This document shows positions 24,758 to 32,750 of a DNA stretch of 40,563 nucleotides, piece after piece. The position numbers and the translations under genes were made by a program. The notes beneath the pieces were generated by a model, which was not told the origin of the DNA, ran no database searches, and was given only the letters and a program-made list of their open reading frames with translations. Source of the stretch: Actinomycetota bacterium (GTDB taxonomy: Bacteria > Actinomycetota > Acidimicrobiia > Acidimicrobiales > JAJPHE01); contig DAHUYE010000037.1 of NCBI GenBank assembly GCA_027315345.1, positions 1 through 40,563 of the forward strand, in the 5' to 3' direction. The number at the start of each line of letters is the position of its first letter. Position 1 is the first letter of the stretch.

Positions 24758-25345
24758 TCAGCTCCCGGGGTCCTGGTTCCAGCGGGTGATGGCCCGCCGG
24801 CCGTGTTCGAAGCCGAGGACGCTGACCGAGCCGGCGTCGAGGCGGAAGGCACGTCCCCAGGCGATGTCCAGACCGACCCAGCGCACGGCCAGGGCGCGCC
24901 CGAAGTGCCCATGGGAGAACACGGCCACGTCGCCCTCCTGGGCCAGCAACTCGGACACCACCCGGTCGGCCCGGGCCGCCACCTGGGCCGGGCTCTCCCC
25001 ATCCGGGCCTCCCGCCGTCCAGATGGACCAGGCCGGGTTCTCGGCTTCGATCTGGTCCGACGTCAGCCCCTCATAGGAGCCGTAGTCCCACTCGGCCAGG
25101 TCGTCCCGGACCACAAGCGGGGGCCCGGCCAGGCCGGCCAGCTCCGCCGTCCGCCGGGCCCGCCGGCGGGGACTGGACCACACCGCGCTGAACCTTCCCG
25201 TCGAGAGGCTGCTGCCGACCGCTCTGGCGTCGGCCTCGCCCTGGGGGGTGAGGTCGATGTCGGTGGTCCCGGTGTGGCGACCGGACAGGGACCACTCGGT
25301 CGTCCCGTGGCGGACCAGCACGACCTGGTGGAGAGAGGGCGCCAT
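24758..25345 (-). CDS. Histidine phosphatase (phosphoglycerate mutase-like)
   Basis: A 195-residue branch-2-like histidine phosphatase. The N-terminal catalytic motif is VLVRHGTTEWS, AVWSSPRRRARRTAE carries the phosphate-binding Arg, DLAEWDYGSYEG has the acidic catalytic residue, and FSHGHFGRALA holds the second histidine. It is probably a broad-specificity phosphatase (sugar or nucleotide phosphates), not a glycolytic mutase: it lacks the GpmA insert, and a true gpmA exists at 34.4 kb. It is divergent from the Fe-S reductase gene, sharing an 86-bp gap with a TAGCTT -10 candidate on the minus strand. Confidence 0.88.
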   Translation of the reverse strand: MAPSLHQVVLVRHGTTEWSLSGRHTGTTDIDLTPQGEADARAVGSSLSTGRFSAVWSSPRRRARRTAELAGLAGPPLVVRDDLAEWDYGSYEGLTSDQIEAENPAWSIWTAGGPDGESPAQVAARADRVVSELLAQEGDVAVFSHGHFGRALAVRWVGLDIAWGRAFRLDAGSVSVLGFEHGRRAITRWNQDPGS

Positions 25346-25431
25346 CGGGCCGGGAAGCTAGTTCCGCCCTGGTTAGACTGCCGCCGCCCGTGACCAGGTT
25401 GTCCCGGAGCGGAGCCGATAAAAGGAGCCAA

Positions 25432-27657
25432 GTGAGACTCGTCATCGGATGGGCCATCACGGCTGTAGCCCTGGCCGTGGCCGGCCGGCGGGCCCGCGAC
25501 CTCTACCGCATGGTGATGGTCGGCCAGCCCGCCCCGGAGCGCCTGGAGAACGTCCCCGGCATGATCTGGGCCCAGCTGCAGGATGTCTTCGCCCAGCGCA
25601 AGCTGCTCAAGCGGCCCGTCCCCGGCATCGCCCACTTCTTCACCTTCTGGGGTTTCGTCCTGCTGATGACCACCATCCTCGAGGCCTTCGGGGACCTGTT
25701 CGTCCACAACTGGGCCATTCCCCTCATCGGCCACGACTCCTGGCTGGGCTTCATGGAGGACTTCATGGTCTCGGCCGTGCTCCTCTCCCTCGTGGCCTTC
25801 GCCATCATCCGGGTGAAGAACTCGCCCCACCGCCTGGAGCGCAAGTCCCGCTTCTACCGCTCGCACAGCGACGCCGCCTGGCTGGTCCTGCTCATGATCT
25901 TCATGGTCATGGCCACCAACGTCTTGTACCGGGGCGCCCAGACCCAGTTGCACGATTTCTCCTACACCCACTGGGCCTTCCTGTCCTGGTGGGCCGGCGG
26001 CCTCATGTCCGGGCTCAGCCACGGCACTCTGGAGGCGCTGGAGGCCATCGGGGTGCTGGGCCAGATAGCCGCCGTCATGACCTTCCTGGTGGTGGTCATG
26101 TACTCCAAGCACCTGCACGTATTCGTGGCGCCCCTCAACGTCAGCTTCTCCCGTCGCCCCAAGGCTCTGGGCCCGCTGGCCACCACCCCGGACATGGACT
26201 TCGAAAACATGGCCGAGGACGCCGTTCTGGGCGCCGGTCACATCCAGGACTTCAAGTGGAAGCAGCTCCTGGACCTGATCACCTGCACCGAGTGCGGCCG
26301 CTGTCAGGACCAGTGCCCGGCCTGGAACACCGGTAAGCCCCTGTCACCCAAGCTGGTGATCCTCGACCTGCGCGACCACCTCTTCGACCGCTCCGCCGCC
26401 CTGGTGGGAGCCGGGGTCAAGGCCGGCTCGGCCGCCGGCGAGGACGGCGCCGCCGTGGATGCCAAGCCGGCCGAGGCCCGCCTGGTGCCCAACATCATCG
26501 ACCCCGACGTCCTGTGGTCCTGCACCACCTGTGGCGCCTGCGTGGAGCAGTGCCCGGTGGACATCGAGCACGTCGACACCATCGTCGACATGCGCCGCTA
26601 CGAGGTGCTGATGGAGTCCAGCTTCCCCACCGAGGCCGGCCTCATGCTCCGCAACATCGAGAACCAGGGCGACCCCTGGGGCCTGGGTTCCTCCAAGCGT
26701 CTGGAATGGACCGAGGGCCTCGGCTTCGAAGTCCCGGTGGTCAGCGGCTCCATCCCCGCTGAGGTCGAGTACCTGTTCTGGGTCGGCTGCGCCGGAGCTT
26801 TGGACGAGCGGGCCCGTAAGGTGACCCAGTCGGTGGCGAGGCTGCTGAACCGGGCGAAGGTCAACTTTGCCGTGCTGGGGCCGGCGGAGACGTGCACCGG
26901 GGACCCGGCCCGCCGACTCGGTAACGAGTACCTCTTCCAGATGCAGGCCCAGATGAACATCGAGACCCTCAACGGCGCCGGGGTCAAGAAGGTCATCGCC
27001 TCCTGTCCCCACTGCTTCAACTCCATCGGGCGGGAGTACCCGGGCCTGGGCGGTAACTACGAGGTCCTGCACCACACCCAGGTCTTCGCGGAGCTGGTCC
27101 GCACCGGAAAGCTCAACCCGACCAACAGCTTCGACGCCAAGGTCACCTACCACGACCCCTGTTACCTGGCCCGCCACAACGACCTCTATGGGGCCCCCCG
27201 CTCGGTGATCGATTCCGTCCCCGGGGTCGAGTCCATCGAGATGCACCGCCACGAGCGGCGGACCTTCTGCTGCGGAGCCGGCGGGGCCCGCATGTGGATG
27301 GAGGAGAAGATCGGTAAGCGCATCAACGTCGAGCGCACCGATGAGGCCATCGGCACCGGCGCCGACGTAGTCGGCACGGCCTGCCCCTACTGCATGATCA
27401 TGATCGATGACGCCGTCAAGCAGCGGCAGTCCGAAGGCGCCGCCTCCGAGTCCATGCGCGTGCTCGACATCGCCCAGATCCTCGAGACGTCGCTGCCGCC
27501 GCTGGAGCCGGCAGCAGCCGTGGCGGCAGCGCCGGCGGAGGCGGCCTCACCGCCGCCGGCCGACACCTCCCCGTCCGGTGACAGCTCACCGCCGCCGGCC
27601 GACTCGGCCTCCCCGCCCCTCGACGCCGGCCCGGAGTCAGGTCCCGAAGGAGCCTGA
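25432..27657 (+). CDS. Membrane-bound Fe-S oxidoreductase (HdrD/Rv0338c-like)
   Basis: A 741-residue protein. About five N-terminal helices (to ~residue 230, e.g. FFTFWGFVLLMTTILEAFGD) resemble the cytochrome-b-like NarI/DsrM fold. A two-cluster ferredoxin domain follows (CTECGRCQDQCP and CTTCGACVEQCP), then two CCG domains (FWVGCAGALDERARKV, ASCPHCFNSIGREYP, HDPCYLARHN, FCCGAGGARMWMEE). This is the layout of heterodisulfide-reductase-like electron transfer proteins such as M. tuberculosis Rv0338c. It probably passes electrons between the quinone pool and a cytosolic partner. The ~50-residue C-terminal tail is Pro/Ser/Ala low complexity. The GTG start is set by AAAGGAG 4 nt upstream, behind a TAGACT box at 25374-25379. 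Confidence 0.9.
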   Translation: MRLVIGWAITAVALAVAGRRARDLYRMVMVGQPAPERLENVPGMIWAQLQDVFAQRKLLKRPVPGIAHFFTFWGFVLLMTTILEAFGDLFVHNWAIPLIGHDSWLGFMEDFMVSAVLLSLVAFAIIRVKNSPHRLERKSRFYRSHSDAAWLVLLMIFMVMATNVLYRGAQTQLHDFSYTHWAFLSWWAGGLMSGLSHGTLEALEAIGVLGQIAAVMTFLVVVMYSKHLHVFVAPLNVSFSRRPKALGPLATTPDMDFENMAEDAVLGAGHIQDFKWKQLLDLITCTECGRCQDQCPAWNTGKPLSPKLVILDLRDHLFDRSAALVGAGVKAGSAAGEDGAAVDAKPAEARLVPNIIDPDVLWSCTTCGACVEQCPVDIEHVDTIVDMRRYEVLMESSFPTEAGLMLRNIENQGDPWGLGSSKRLEWTEGLGFEVPVVSGSIPAEVEYLFWVGCAGALDERARKVTQSVARLLNRAKVNFAVLGPAETCTGDPARRLGNEYLFQMQAQMNIETLNGAGVKKVIASCPHCFNSIGREYPGLGGNYEVLHHTQVFAELVRTGKLNPTNSFDAKVTYHDPCYLARHNDLYGAPRSVIDSVPGVESIEMHRHERRTFCCGAGGARMWMEEKIGKRINVERTDEAIGTGADVVGTACPYCMIMIDDAVKQRQSEGAASESMRVLDIAQILETSLPPLEPAAAVAAAPAEAASPPPADTSPSGDSSPPPADSASPPLDAGPESGPEGA

Positions 27658-27702
27658 GGCGGCGGATCCCCTGGCCGCGTCCTTCCCGGAGGACCCGCAC
27701 AT

Positions 27703-27756
27703 ATGACTTCAACCCGCACACGTTTTCTTATTTCAGAATGGTTACGGAACGAATAA
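27703..27756 (+). CDS. Possible 17-residue peptide ORF
   Basis: The frame ATG 27703 to TAA 27756 encodes MTSTRTRFLISEWLRNE. GGAGGA lies 9 nt upstream of the ATG, an unusually good ribosome binding site for chance. Its last codons fall in the hairpin at 27736-27762. It could be a leader peptide or simply chance. No homologue is known to me. Confidence 0.25.
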   Translation: MTSTRTRFLISEWLRNE

Positions 27757-27762
27757 CCGTTC
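27736..27762 (+). terminator. Stem-loop downstream of the Fe-S reductase gene
   Basis: GAATGGTTA (27736-27744) and TAACCGTTC (27754-27762) form a 9-bp stem with one G-U-type mismatch and a 9-nt loop, in the 265-bp gap before the cupin gene. It is unusually AT-rich for this window. Terminator of the Fe-S gene is the simplest reading, although no T-run follows. Nothing else is visible up to 27,909. Confidence 0.35.
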
Positions 27763-27922
27763 ACCACCAGTCGACGCGCGAGCACTTTTTCCGGTGTCCG
27801 TTCAAGTTGCATGCCTCAACCGGCGCCACGCTGGGTGACCGGCGGCCGAGCGAGCCACCACCGGGTGCGGGCGGCCTCGCCGGCCAGTCCGACGGCACGA
27901 CCAGCCATCTAGATTTCTGCCG

Positions 27923-28309
27923 GTGCCCAACGCTGAGCCGGCCCGCCGGATCACCCCGGCCGAGCGGGAGGAGGCCGATCCCACTCCCGGCGTCGTCAGG
28001 GAGCAGGCCATTGCCGCCGAGGGCATCTGGGCCGGCCTGGTGCGGACGGCGCCGCAGATGGTCTCAGGTTGGCATCACCACGGGGAGCACGAGACATCCA
28101 TCTACGTGGCGTCCGGTCGCCTGCGCATCGAATCCGGCGCCGGCGGGACCGATGTGGTCGAAGCCTCCGTGGGTGACTTCGTCCACGTGCCGGCCGGCTC
28201 TGTGCATCGCGAGGCAAACCCGGGTGATTCCGAGAGCCAACTGATCGTCGTTCGGGCCGGCCAGGGGCCGACCACCGTCAACGTCGACGGTCCGGCCCGA
28301 CGCGCCTAG
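27923..28309 (+). CDS. Cupin-domain protein
   Basis: A 128-residue single-domain cupin. Motif 1 is GWHHHGEHETSIYVASGRLR, giving the three His and one Glu metal ligands. Motif 2 is VGDFVHVPAGSVHREANP with the last His. Such proteins bind Fe, Mn or Zn and act as small dioxygenases, isomerases or sensors. The substrate is unknown. GTG 27923 lies 7 nt after TAGATT and has no ribosome binding site, so it is likely leaderless. It is a single gene converging on the cyclic-nucleotide-binding gene. Confidence 0.85.
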   Translation: MPNAEPARRITPAEREEADPTPGVVREQAIAAEGIWAGLVRTAPQMVSGWHHHGEHETSIYVASGRLRIESGAGGTDVVEASVGDFVHVPAGSVHREANPGDSESQLIVVRAGQGPTTVNVDGPARRA

Positions 28310-28350
28310 GACGGCCCAGGACCGGCTCCCCTCCCCGCCGGCCGCCCTTC

Positions 28351-28770
28351 CTACTTGGACTTGGTGTCCTGCTCGGAAAGGCGCTTGGCCATGGCGCTCA
28401 ACAGCTTGTGGGTGATGGAGGGCACCTCGTCCAGAAGGGCCCCGAACTCCCGGCCCCCCAGCACGAGCAGCGACATGTCGGTGGCGGCCACCACGGTGGA
28501 GTTCCGGGGAAGGCTGGAGAGGATGGACAACTCCCCGAAATAGCCCCCCGGCCCCAGCGTGGTCACCTTGCGACCGTTGCGCTTGACCGTCGCCTCCCCC
28601 TGGCGGATAACGAACATCTCTCTCCCCAGGGCCCCCTGTGTGATGAGCTCCTTGCCCTCCTTGACGTCAACTTCGTCGCAGGCGCGGGCTATGTGCTGGA
28701 GCTCCCGCTGGCTGCAGCTGTTGAAAAGCCAGGTGTCAGCCAGGTGTTGGATCTTCTTGTCGGTAGGCAC
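28351..28770 (-). CDS. Cyclic-nucleotide-binding domain protein
   Basis: A 139-residue protein that is essentially one cNMP-binding domain: LFNSCSQRELQHIARACDEV, ELITQGALGREMFVIRQGEA, then the phosphate-binding cassette LGPGGYFGELSILSSLPRNS with the key Glu and Arg. There is no HTH or catalytic domain, so it may relay cAMP/cGMP binding to a partner. The GTG at 28770 begins at the conserved VPTDKKI and follows TACCAT (28784-28779) by 8 nt. A longer frame to 28881 overlaps the neighbouring gene and looks unrelated. Confidence 0.85.
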   Translation of the reverse strand: MPTDKKIQHLADTWLFNSCSQRELQHIARACDEVDVKEGKELITQGALGREMFVIRQGEATVKRNGRKVTTLGPGGYFGELSILSSLPRNSTVVAATDMSLLVLGGREFGALLDEVPSITHKLLSAMAKRLSEQDTKSK

Positions 28771-28822
28771 GGGCGCAGATGGTAACGACCCGCACGCAAT
28801 CGTGCCCGATTCGCCCCCGGGG

Positions 28823-29452
28823 TCAGGCCCGGCCCATCCGGCGCGCCGCCCAGGGCGACCAGTACCAGAGAGCCCACCCAAGGCCCAACAGGCCGATCAC
28901 CAACAGGACCAGGCCCACCGCCAATACGGCGGGGCCGATTCCGATGCCCCCGGCGTGCATGAAGAATCCAGGCCCGGGGCCGACCGCTCGGATTCCACCC
29001 GGAGCGGCCATGATGCTGCCCGGCCCGCCGAAGCGGAACGGTAGAGGGCCGGCCGCCACGCGCTTGGCCACCATGGCGGCGCCCATGCGATGGCCGCTGG
29101 CCAGGACAGCCAGACCCAGGCCGGCGGCCAGCACGCCAAGCAACGCCGTCAGCATGACTGATATCGGCGGCCGCCTCCGACGCCCCGTCGGCCCGGGCCA
29201 CCGGCCCGGCCCGGTGACATTCTCCGGCCCGGCCGGAGGCGGAACCGGAGCGACGCCGCGCGCCTGGGCCCAGGCGGTGGCGAAGCCCGGGGCGTCGAAG
29301 GCGCTGTTGCCCAACACGTCCTCCAGCGAACCGCCTTCGGCCTCGGCCTCGTCCAGATCGGCGGTCAGGTCGGCGGCCATCTCGTTGGCCACCGGATCGG
29401 GGACCCCGAGCCGGCGCCAGACCTCACGGCACTGTTCGACGAAGGAACTCAC
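28823..29452 (-). CDS. HAAS-domain membrane protein
   Basis: A 209-residue protein. The N-terminal HAAS-like helical domain (FVEQCREVWRRLGVPDPVAN, ADLTADLDEAEAEGGSLEDV) is typical of DUF1700-type proteins paired with PadR regulators. A Pro-rich linker and two membrane segments follow (VMLTALLGVLAAGLGLAVLA at ~100-120; AVLAVGLVLLVIGLLGLGWA at ~175-195). Its GTG start overlaps the PadR stop by 4 bp, forming a two-gene operon. HAAS proteins are thought to sense or transduce envelope signals with PadR. No transporter gene accompanies this pair. Confidence 0.75.
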   Translation of the reverse strand: MSSFVEQCREVWRRLGVPDPVANEMAADLTADLDEAEAEGGSLEDVLGNSAFDAPGFATAWAQARGVAPVPPPAGPENVTGPGRWPGPTGRRRRPPISVMLTALLGVLAAGLGLAVLASGHRMGAAMVAKRVAAGPLPFRFGGPGSIMAAPGGIRAVGPGPGFFMHAGGIGIGPAVLAVGLVLLVIGLLGLGWALWYWSPWAARRMGRA

Positions 29453-29802
29453 GACGCCACCTCTGCTTTCACCAGACCGAGCACCCCGTCAACGGCATCC
29501 CGGGCCCCCTGCCACTCCCCGACCCCGTCCCGCAGGGCCGTCTCCCCGGCGCCGGACAGGCTGTAGTACTTCCGGGGCGGCCCGCCGTTGCTGGCCGCCC
29601 GCCGGGTCTCCACCAGGCCGTCCCGCTCCAGGCGGCCCAGCAGCGGATAGATGGAGCCTTCGCCCACGATGGACAGACCGCGGGCCCGCAGCCGCTTGGT
29701 CATCTCGTAGCCATAGGCCGGCCCCTCCTCCATGACGGCCAGAAGGCAGAGGTCGAGGACGCCGCGGAGGAGTTGGCTTCGCCGTCCGTCGGGGGTTGCC
29801 AT
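29449..29802 (-). CDS. PadR-family transcriptional regulator
   Basis: A 117-residue PadR repressor. The winged HTH runs LDLCLLAVMEEGPAYGYEMT, LSIVGEGSIYPLLGRLERDG, then the wing GPPRKYYSLSGAGETAL. A short C-terminal dimerization helix makes it a PadR-s2 type. ATG 29802 is preferred because a TATCTT -10 box lies 7 nt upstream and the conserved region starts there. It is translationally coupled to the HAAS membrane gene. The inverted repeat at 29810-29829 overlaps its own promoter, so autorepression is likely. Confidence 0.88.
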   Translation of the reverse strand: MATPDGRRSQLLRGVLDLCLLAVMEEGPAYGYEMTKRLRARGLSIVGEGSIYPLLGRLERDGLVETRRAASNGGPPRKYYSLSGAGETALRDGVGEWQGARDAVDGVLGLVKAEVAS

Positions 29803-29809
29803 GCACCAC

Positions 29810-29829
29810 AAGATACCAGTAACTATCTT
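29810..29829. promoter_or_regulatory. Putative PadR operator AAGATA-N8-TATCTT
   Basis: A perfect 6+6-bp inverted repeat with 8-bp spacer. Its TATCTT arm on the minus strand is the PadR gene's -10 box. PadR proteins usually bind such dyads with 8-bp spacers at their own promoters. A TACATT -10 for the divergent DUF35 gene lies about 65 bp away. Confidence 0.6.
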
Positions 29830-29906
29830 GCGCGGCAAGGCAAGGGTGCGACCGCCATCTGCGGCGGGGCGTCGGATGGGGGGTTGGCGATCGTTACATT
29901 GCGGGG

Positions 29907-30305
29907 GTGCCATCCAAGCTCGTACCCGAGGCGTCCCCCGAGACGCAGCCCTTCTGGGACGGCTGCGCCGCCGGCCAGCTCCGGCTGCAGCGGTGCCGGT
30001 CCTGTGACGCCTTCTACTTCCCGCCCCGGCCGTTCTGCCCGACCTGCCTGTCCGAAGACGTGGTCTGGGAACCGGTCAGCGGGCGGGGCCGGCTGCACAC
30101 CTACCTCATCAACCACCGGGCCGCCCCCGGCTTCGAGGCCCCCTACGCCATAGCCGTGGTGGAACTGGACGAGGGGCCCCGGATGATGACCAACATCGTC
30201 GGCGTCGAGAACACCCCGGACAACCTTGTTCTCGACATGGCCCTGCAGGTCACCTTCGAGTCCCGGGGAGAGATGATGCTGCCCGTCTTCGAGCCGGCCC
30301 GATGA
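29907..30305 (+). CDS. DUF35/Zn-ribbon OB-fold protein (ChsH2-like)
   Basis: A 132-residue protein with an N-terminal rubredoxin-like zinc ribbon (CRSCDAFYFPPRPFCPTC) and an OB fold (GRGRLHTYLINHRAAPGFEA, PYAIAVVELDEGPRMMTNIV). DUF35 proteins pair with thiolase-like partners. In steroid degradation the ChsH2 DUF35 domain and Ltp2 form an aldolase. GTG 29907 follows TACATT by 6 nt (leaderless). It overlaps the thiolase gene by 4 bp (ATGA), so the two proteins are made together and probably form a complex acting on an acyl-CoA. Confidence 0.88.
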   Translation: MPSKLVPEASPETQPFWDGCAAGQLRLQRCRSCDAFYFPPRPFCPTCLSEDVVWEPVSGRGRLHTYLINHRAAPGFEAPYAIAVVELDEGPRMMTNIVGVENTPDNLVLDMALQVTFESRGEMMLPVFEPAR

Positions 30306-31456
30306 GCATCCGCCAGCAGATCGCCATCGTCGGGGCGGCCGAGACGACCGAACTGGGTCACATCCCGGGGATGTCCTCCATCGAGTTGCACGCCGACGCC
30401 GCCCGCAACGCCATCGCCGACTGCGGCATCGACCCGGCCCGAATCGACGGAGTGGCCTGCGCCGGCCAGAGCCCGGTGGCGGTGGCCCAGTACCTGGGCA
30501 TCACCCCCCGCTACCTGGACGGGACCAGCGTGGGGGGCTGTTCGTTCATGCTCCATGTGCGCCACGCCGCCGCCGCCCTGGCTGCCGGCATGTGCGACAC
30601 CGTGCTCATCACCCATGGGGAGTCGGGGCGCTCGAGAGTGGGAGTGGGCGGCTTCGGCGGGCCCGGTTTCGGGGGGGCAACCCTCCAGGGTCAGTTCGAG
30701 GCGCCCTACGGGCCGACCGGTCCACCCACCATGTTCCCCATGGGCGTGCTGCGCTACATGAAGGACTTCGGTCTGACCCATGAGCAGCTGGCCATGGTGG
30801 CGGTCGTCCAGCGGGAGTGGGCCGGCCGCAACCCCAGGGCGATGATGCGCGATCCCATCACCGTCGAAGATGTTCTGGCCTCCCGGTTGATCGCCTACCC
30901 CATGCACCTGCTGGAGTGCTGCCTGGTCACCGACGGGGGCGGCGCCCTCATCCTCACCCGGGCCGACCGGGCCGGGGACTTTCCCACCCCTCCCGTCTAC
31001 GTGCTCGGCACCGGTGAGTCATCCGAGACGCCCATGGTCTCCCAGATGGAGGACTTCACCACCTCCAAGGCCTTCCGGGTCTCCAGCACCCAGGCCTTCT
31101 CCGAAGCCGGCATCAGCCACTCCGACGTGGACCACCTCATGATCTACGACGCCTTCGCCCACCTTCCCATCTACGGCCTGGAGGACCTCGGCTTCGTGGG
31201 CCGGGGCGAGGCCGGCGCCTTCATCGAGGAGGGCAACACCCGCCCCGGGGGCCGGCTCCCGCTCAACACCAACGGCGGAGGCCTCTCCTACACCCACACC
31301 GGCATGTACGGGATGTTCGCCCTCCAGGAATCGGTCCGCCAGGTGCGCGGGACGGCGCCGGCCCAGGTGCCCGGCGTGCAGATCAGCGTGGCCCAGGGAG
31401 TGGGGGGCATGTTCGCCGCCGCCGGCACGGTCATCCTCACCAACCAGAACGGCTGA
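30302..31456 (+). CDS. Thiolase-like lipid-transfer protein (SCP-x/Ltp type)
   Basis: A 384-residue thiolase-superfamily protein of the SCP-x/Ltp group: IAIVGAAETTELGHIPGMSS at the start, TSVGGCSFMLHVRHAAAALA around the nucleophile position, AYPMHLLECCLVTDGGGALI, and the C-terminal LPLNTNGGGLSYTHTGMYGM. The substrate is expected to be a branched or steroid-like acyl-CoA, cleaved by thiolysis or retro-aldol. The DUF35 partner immediately upstream favours the Ltp2-type retro-aldolase role. No other beta-oxidation genes are nearby, so the pathway is not identified. Confidence 0.88.
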   Translation: MSIRQQIAIVGAAETTELGHIPGMSSIELHADAARNAIADCGIDPARIDGVACAGQSPVAVAQYLGITPRYLDGTSVGGCSFMLHVRHAAAALAAGMCDTVLITHGESGRSRVGVGGFGGPGFGGATLQGQFEAPYGPTGPPTMFPMGVLRYMKDFGLTHEQLAMVAVVQREWAGRNPRAMMRDPITVEDVLASRLIAYPMHLLECCLVTDGGGALILTRADRAGDFPTPPVYVLGTGESSETPMVSQMEDFTTSKAFRVSSTQAFSEAGISHSDVDHLMIYDAFAHLPIYGLEDLGFVGRGEAGAFIEEGNTRPGGRLPLNTNGGGLSYTHTGMYGMFALQESVRQVRGTAPAQVPGVQISVAQGVGGMFAAAGTVILTNQNG

Positions 31457-31466
31457 CCGCCCCTCA

Positions 31467-31874
31467 CTAGGCCCCGATGTCCTGAACGCTGACCCCTTGG
31501 GCGTGGCTGGCCAGGACGTCCAGGTCCCCCGTGTCCACTGTGGCCACCAGGGCTCCCCCTTGAAGCTCGGCCACCGCCACCAGAAAGGCGTCGATAGCCA
31601 ACTCCGAGCCGGCGCCCGCCGCGCCCAGGAGTTGACCGGCCCGCACCCCGGCGCGCGTGTCGATCGGGAACACCTGAACCCGCTCTCGACGCAGCCCGGC
31701 GAAGATCCCGGCATCCCGCCGCCGTCCTCGAACCACTTCGGCCAGCACGGCGGCCACGGTTCCGACCGGAAGCTCCCTCCGCCGCATCTCCGTGATCAGG
31801 GCCCGCACCCGATCCCGCCTTAGGGCCGGCCCATGCGCCATCGACGAGAGCGCCTCGCTGTCCAGTAGGAGCAT
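31467..31874 (-). CDS. PIN-domain toxin (VapC-like)
   Basis: A 135-residue PIN protein: D in MLLLDSEALSSM, E in AAVLAEVVRG, D in SELAIDAFLVAVAELQG, and the final acidic site in VATVDTGDLDVLASHA. This is a predicted RNase. ATG 31874 overlaps the antitoxin stop by 1 nt (TGATG), which fixes the start. A longer open frame to 31949 runs through antitoxin sequence. It converges on the thiolase gene, 10 bp apart. Confidence 0.85.
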   Translation of the reverse strand: MLLLDSEALSSMAHGPALRRDRVRALITEMRRRELPVGTVAAVLAEVVRGRRRDAGIFAGLRRERVQVFPIDTRAGVRAGQLLGAAGAGSELAIDAFLVAVAELQGGALVATVDTGDLDVLASHAQGVSVQDIGA

Positions 31875-32152
31875 CAGCCCACCCGACGCGACTGTCCAGA
31901 CCGCTCGTTCCGGCGTGTCTCCCATTGACCGACGGCCTGCGCAGCCCACTCCAGGGTCTCAGCTGGGATCGGTCCGTGGTCGCGTTCGAGCTCGGCCAGC
32001 CAGTCGTCCACGGCGGACAGGTGGCGCCATTTGGCCAGGTGGGCGGCCACGGCGCCGTCCACGGCGGCGGACAGGCTCCGGGCGCCGGCCAGACCTCGCA
32101 GCTCCTCAAGCTGGCCGGCGTCCAGGGTGAGCGTGACCTTCTCCTTAGCCAT
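31874..32152 (-). CDS. VapB-like ribbon-helix-helix antitoxin
   Basis: A 92-residue protein. The N-terminal KEKVTLTLDAGQLEELRGLA followed by RSLSAAVDGAVAAHLA is a ribbon-helix-helix. The C-terminal amphipathic part (VDDWLAELERDHGPIPAETL) should fill the toxin's active-site groove. It is cotranscribed with, and overlaps, the PIN toxin. TACTAT (32164-32159) lies 6 nt before the ATG, so the mRNA is probably leaderless. The surrounding AT-rich patch is the likely operator. Confidence 0.82.
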   Translation of the reverse strand: MAKEKVTLTLDAGQLEELRGLAGARSLSAAVDGAVAAHLAKWRHLSAVDDWLAELERDHGPIPAETLEWAAQAVGQWETRRNERSGQSRRVG

Positions 32153-32201
32153 TCTCCGATAGTAGTACCTTTATACCTCTTAGCTCGGCCTTCCCGGCGG
32201 T

Positions 32202-32696
32202 TCAGCCGGTCCGGTGCAGCTCGGCCGACAGGTGGTGGGTCAGAGGCTGGCCGACCGCCGCCATCCGGAGGTCGTAGCGGAGGAGGTCCCCGTCCAAGGC
32301 GAAGTCCCGCTCCAGGGCCGTGACCGCCTTGGCCGAGGTCGTCAGGGCCACGGCGGTCGAGCGCATCCGGATGACCAGAGACCCGGGCCCGGCTTTCCCC
32401 AGCTCGATCTCCCCCTCCTCGATCTCGACCACGCCGGTGGGATGAGCCAGGACAAGCTCGATCCGGCCCGGGCCGGGGGCCCGCCAGTAGCCCGTCTCGG
32501 CGTGCAGCGGGCGCCCGTCGGCGGCATGGCGGGTGCGCTGGGCGTAGGCCAGGAAGGGCTTGCCCACGTGGGAGAACTCCACCGTCTCCTCGTAGTCGAA
32601 GGCCTCGATGGTCGGATACTCCCCGTGGCCCCGCCCCGACCAGCTTCCCAATAGGGGCGCCAGGGCCATCACGTCTGGGTGGAGAGGAACACTCAT
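32202..32696 (-). CDS. Nitrobindin-family heme-binding beta-barrel protein
   Basis: A 164-residue protein of the nitrobindin/THAP4-C (formerly DUF1794) family. It has the [20 protein letters not shown] motif at residues ~17-36, a middle [20 protein letters not shown], and the C-terminal [14 protein letters not shown] with the histidine that coordinates heme iron. These proteins bind ferric heme and isomerize peroxynitrite to nitrate. ATG 32696 starts at [10 protein letters not shown], the usual family start. It is divergent from the alpha/beta hydrolase gene. Confidence 0.88.
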   Translation of the reverse strand: MSVPLHPDVMALAPLLGSWSGRGHGEYPTIEAFDYEETVEFSHVGKPFLAYAQRTRHAADGRPLHAETGYWRAPGPGRIELVLAHPTGVVEIEEGEIELGKAGPGSLVIRMRSTAVALTTSAKAVTALERDFALDGDLLRYDLRMAAVGQPLTHHLSAELHRTG

Positions 32697-32750
32697 GGAC
32701 TCGAGCATGACACCGGCGCCCGGCGGATCGGTACAAGGATGGAGGCCACC

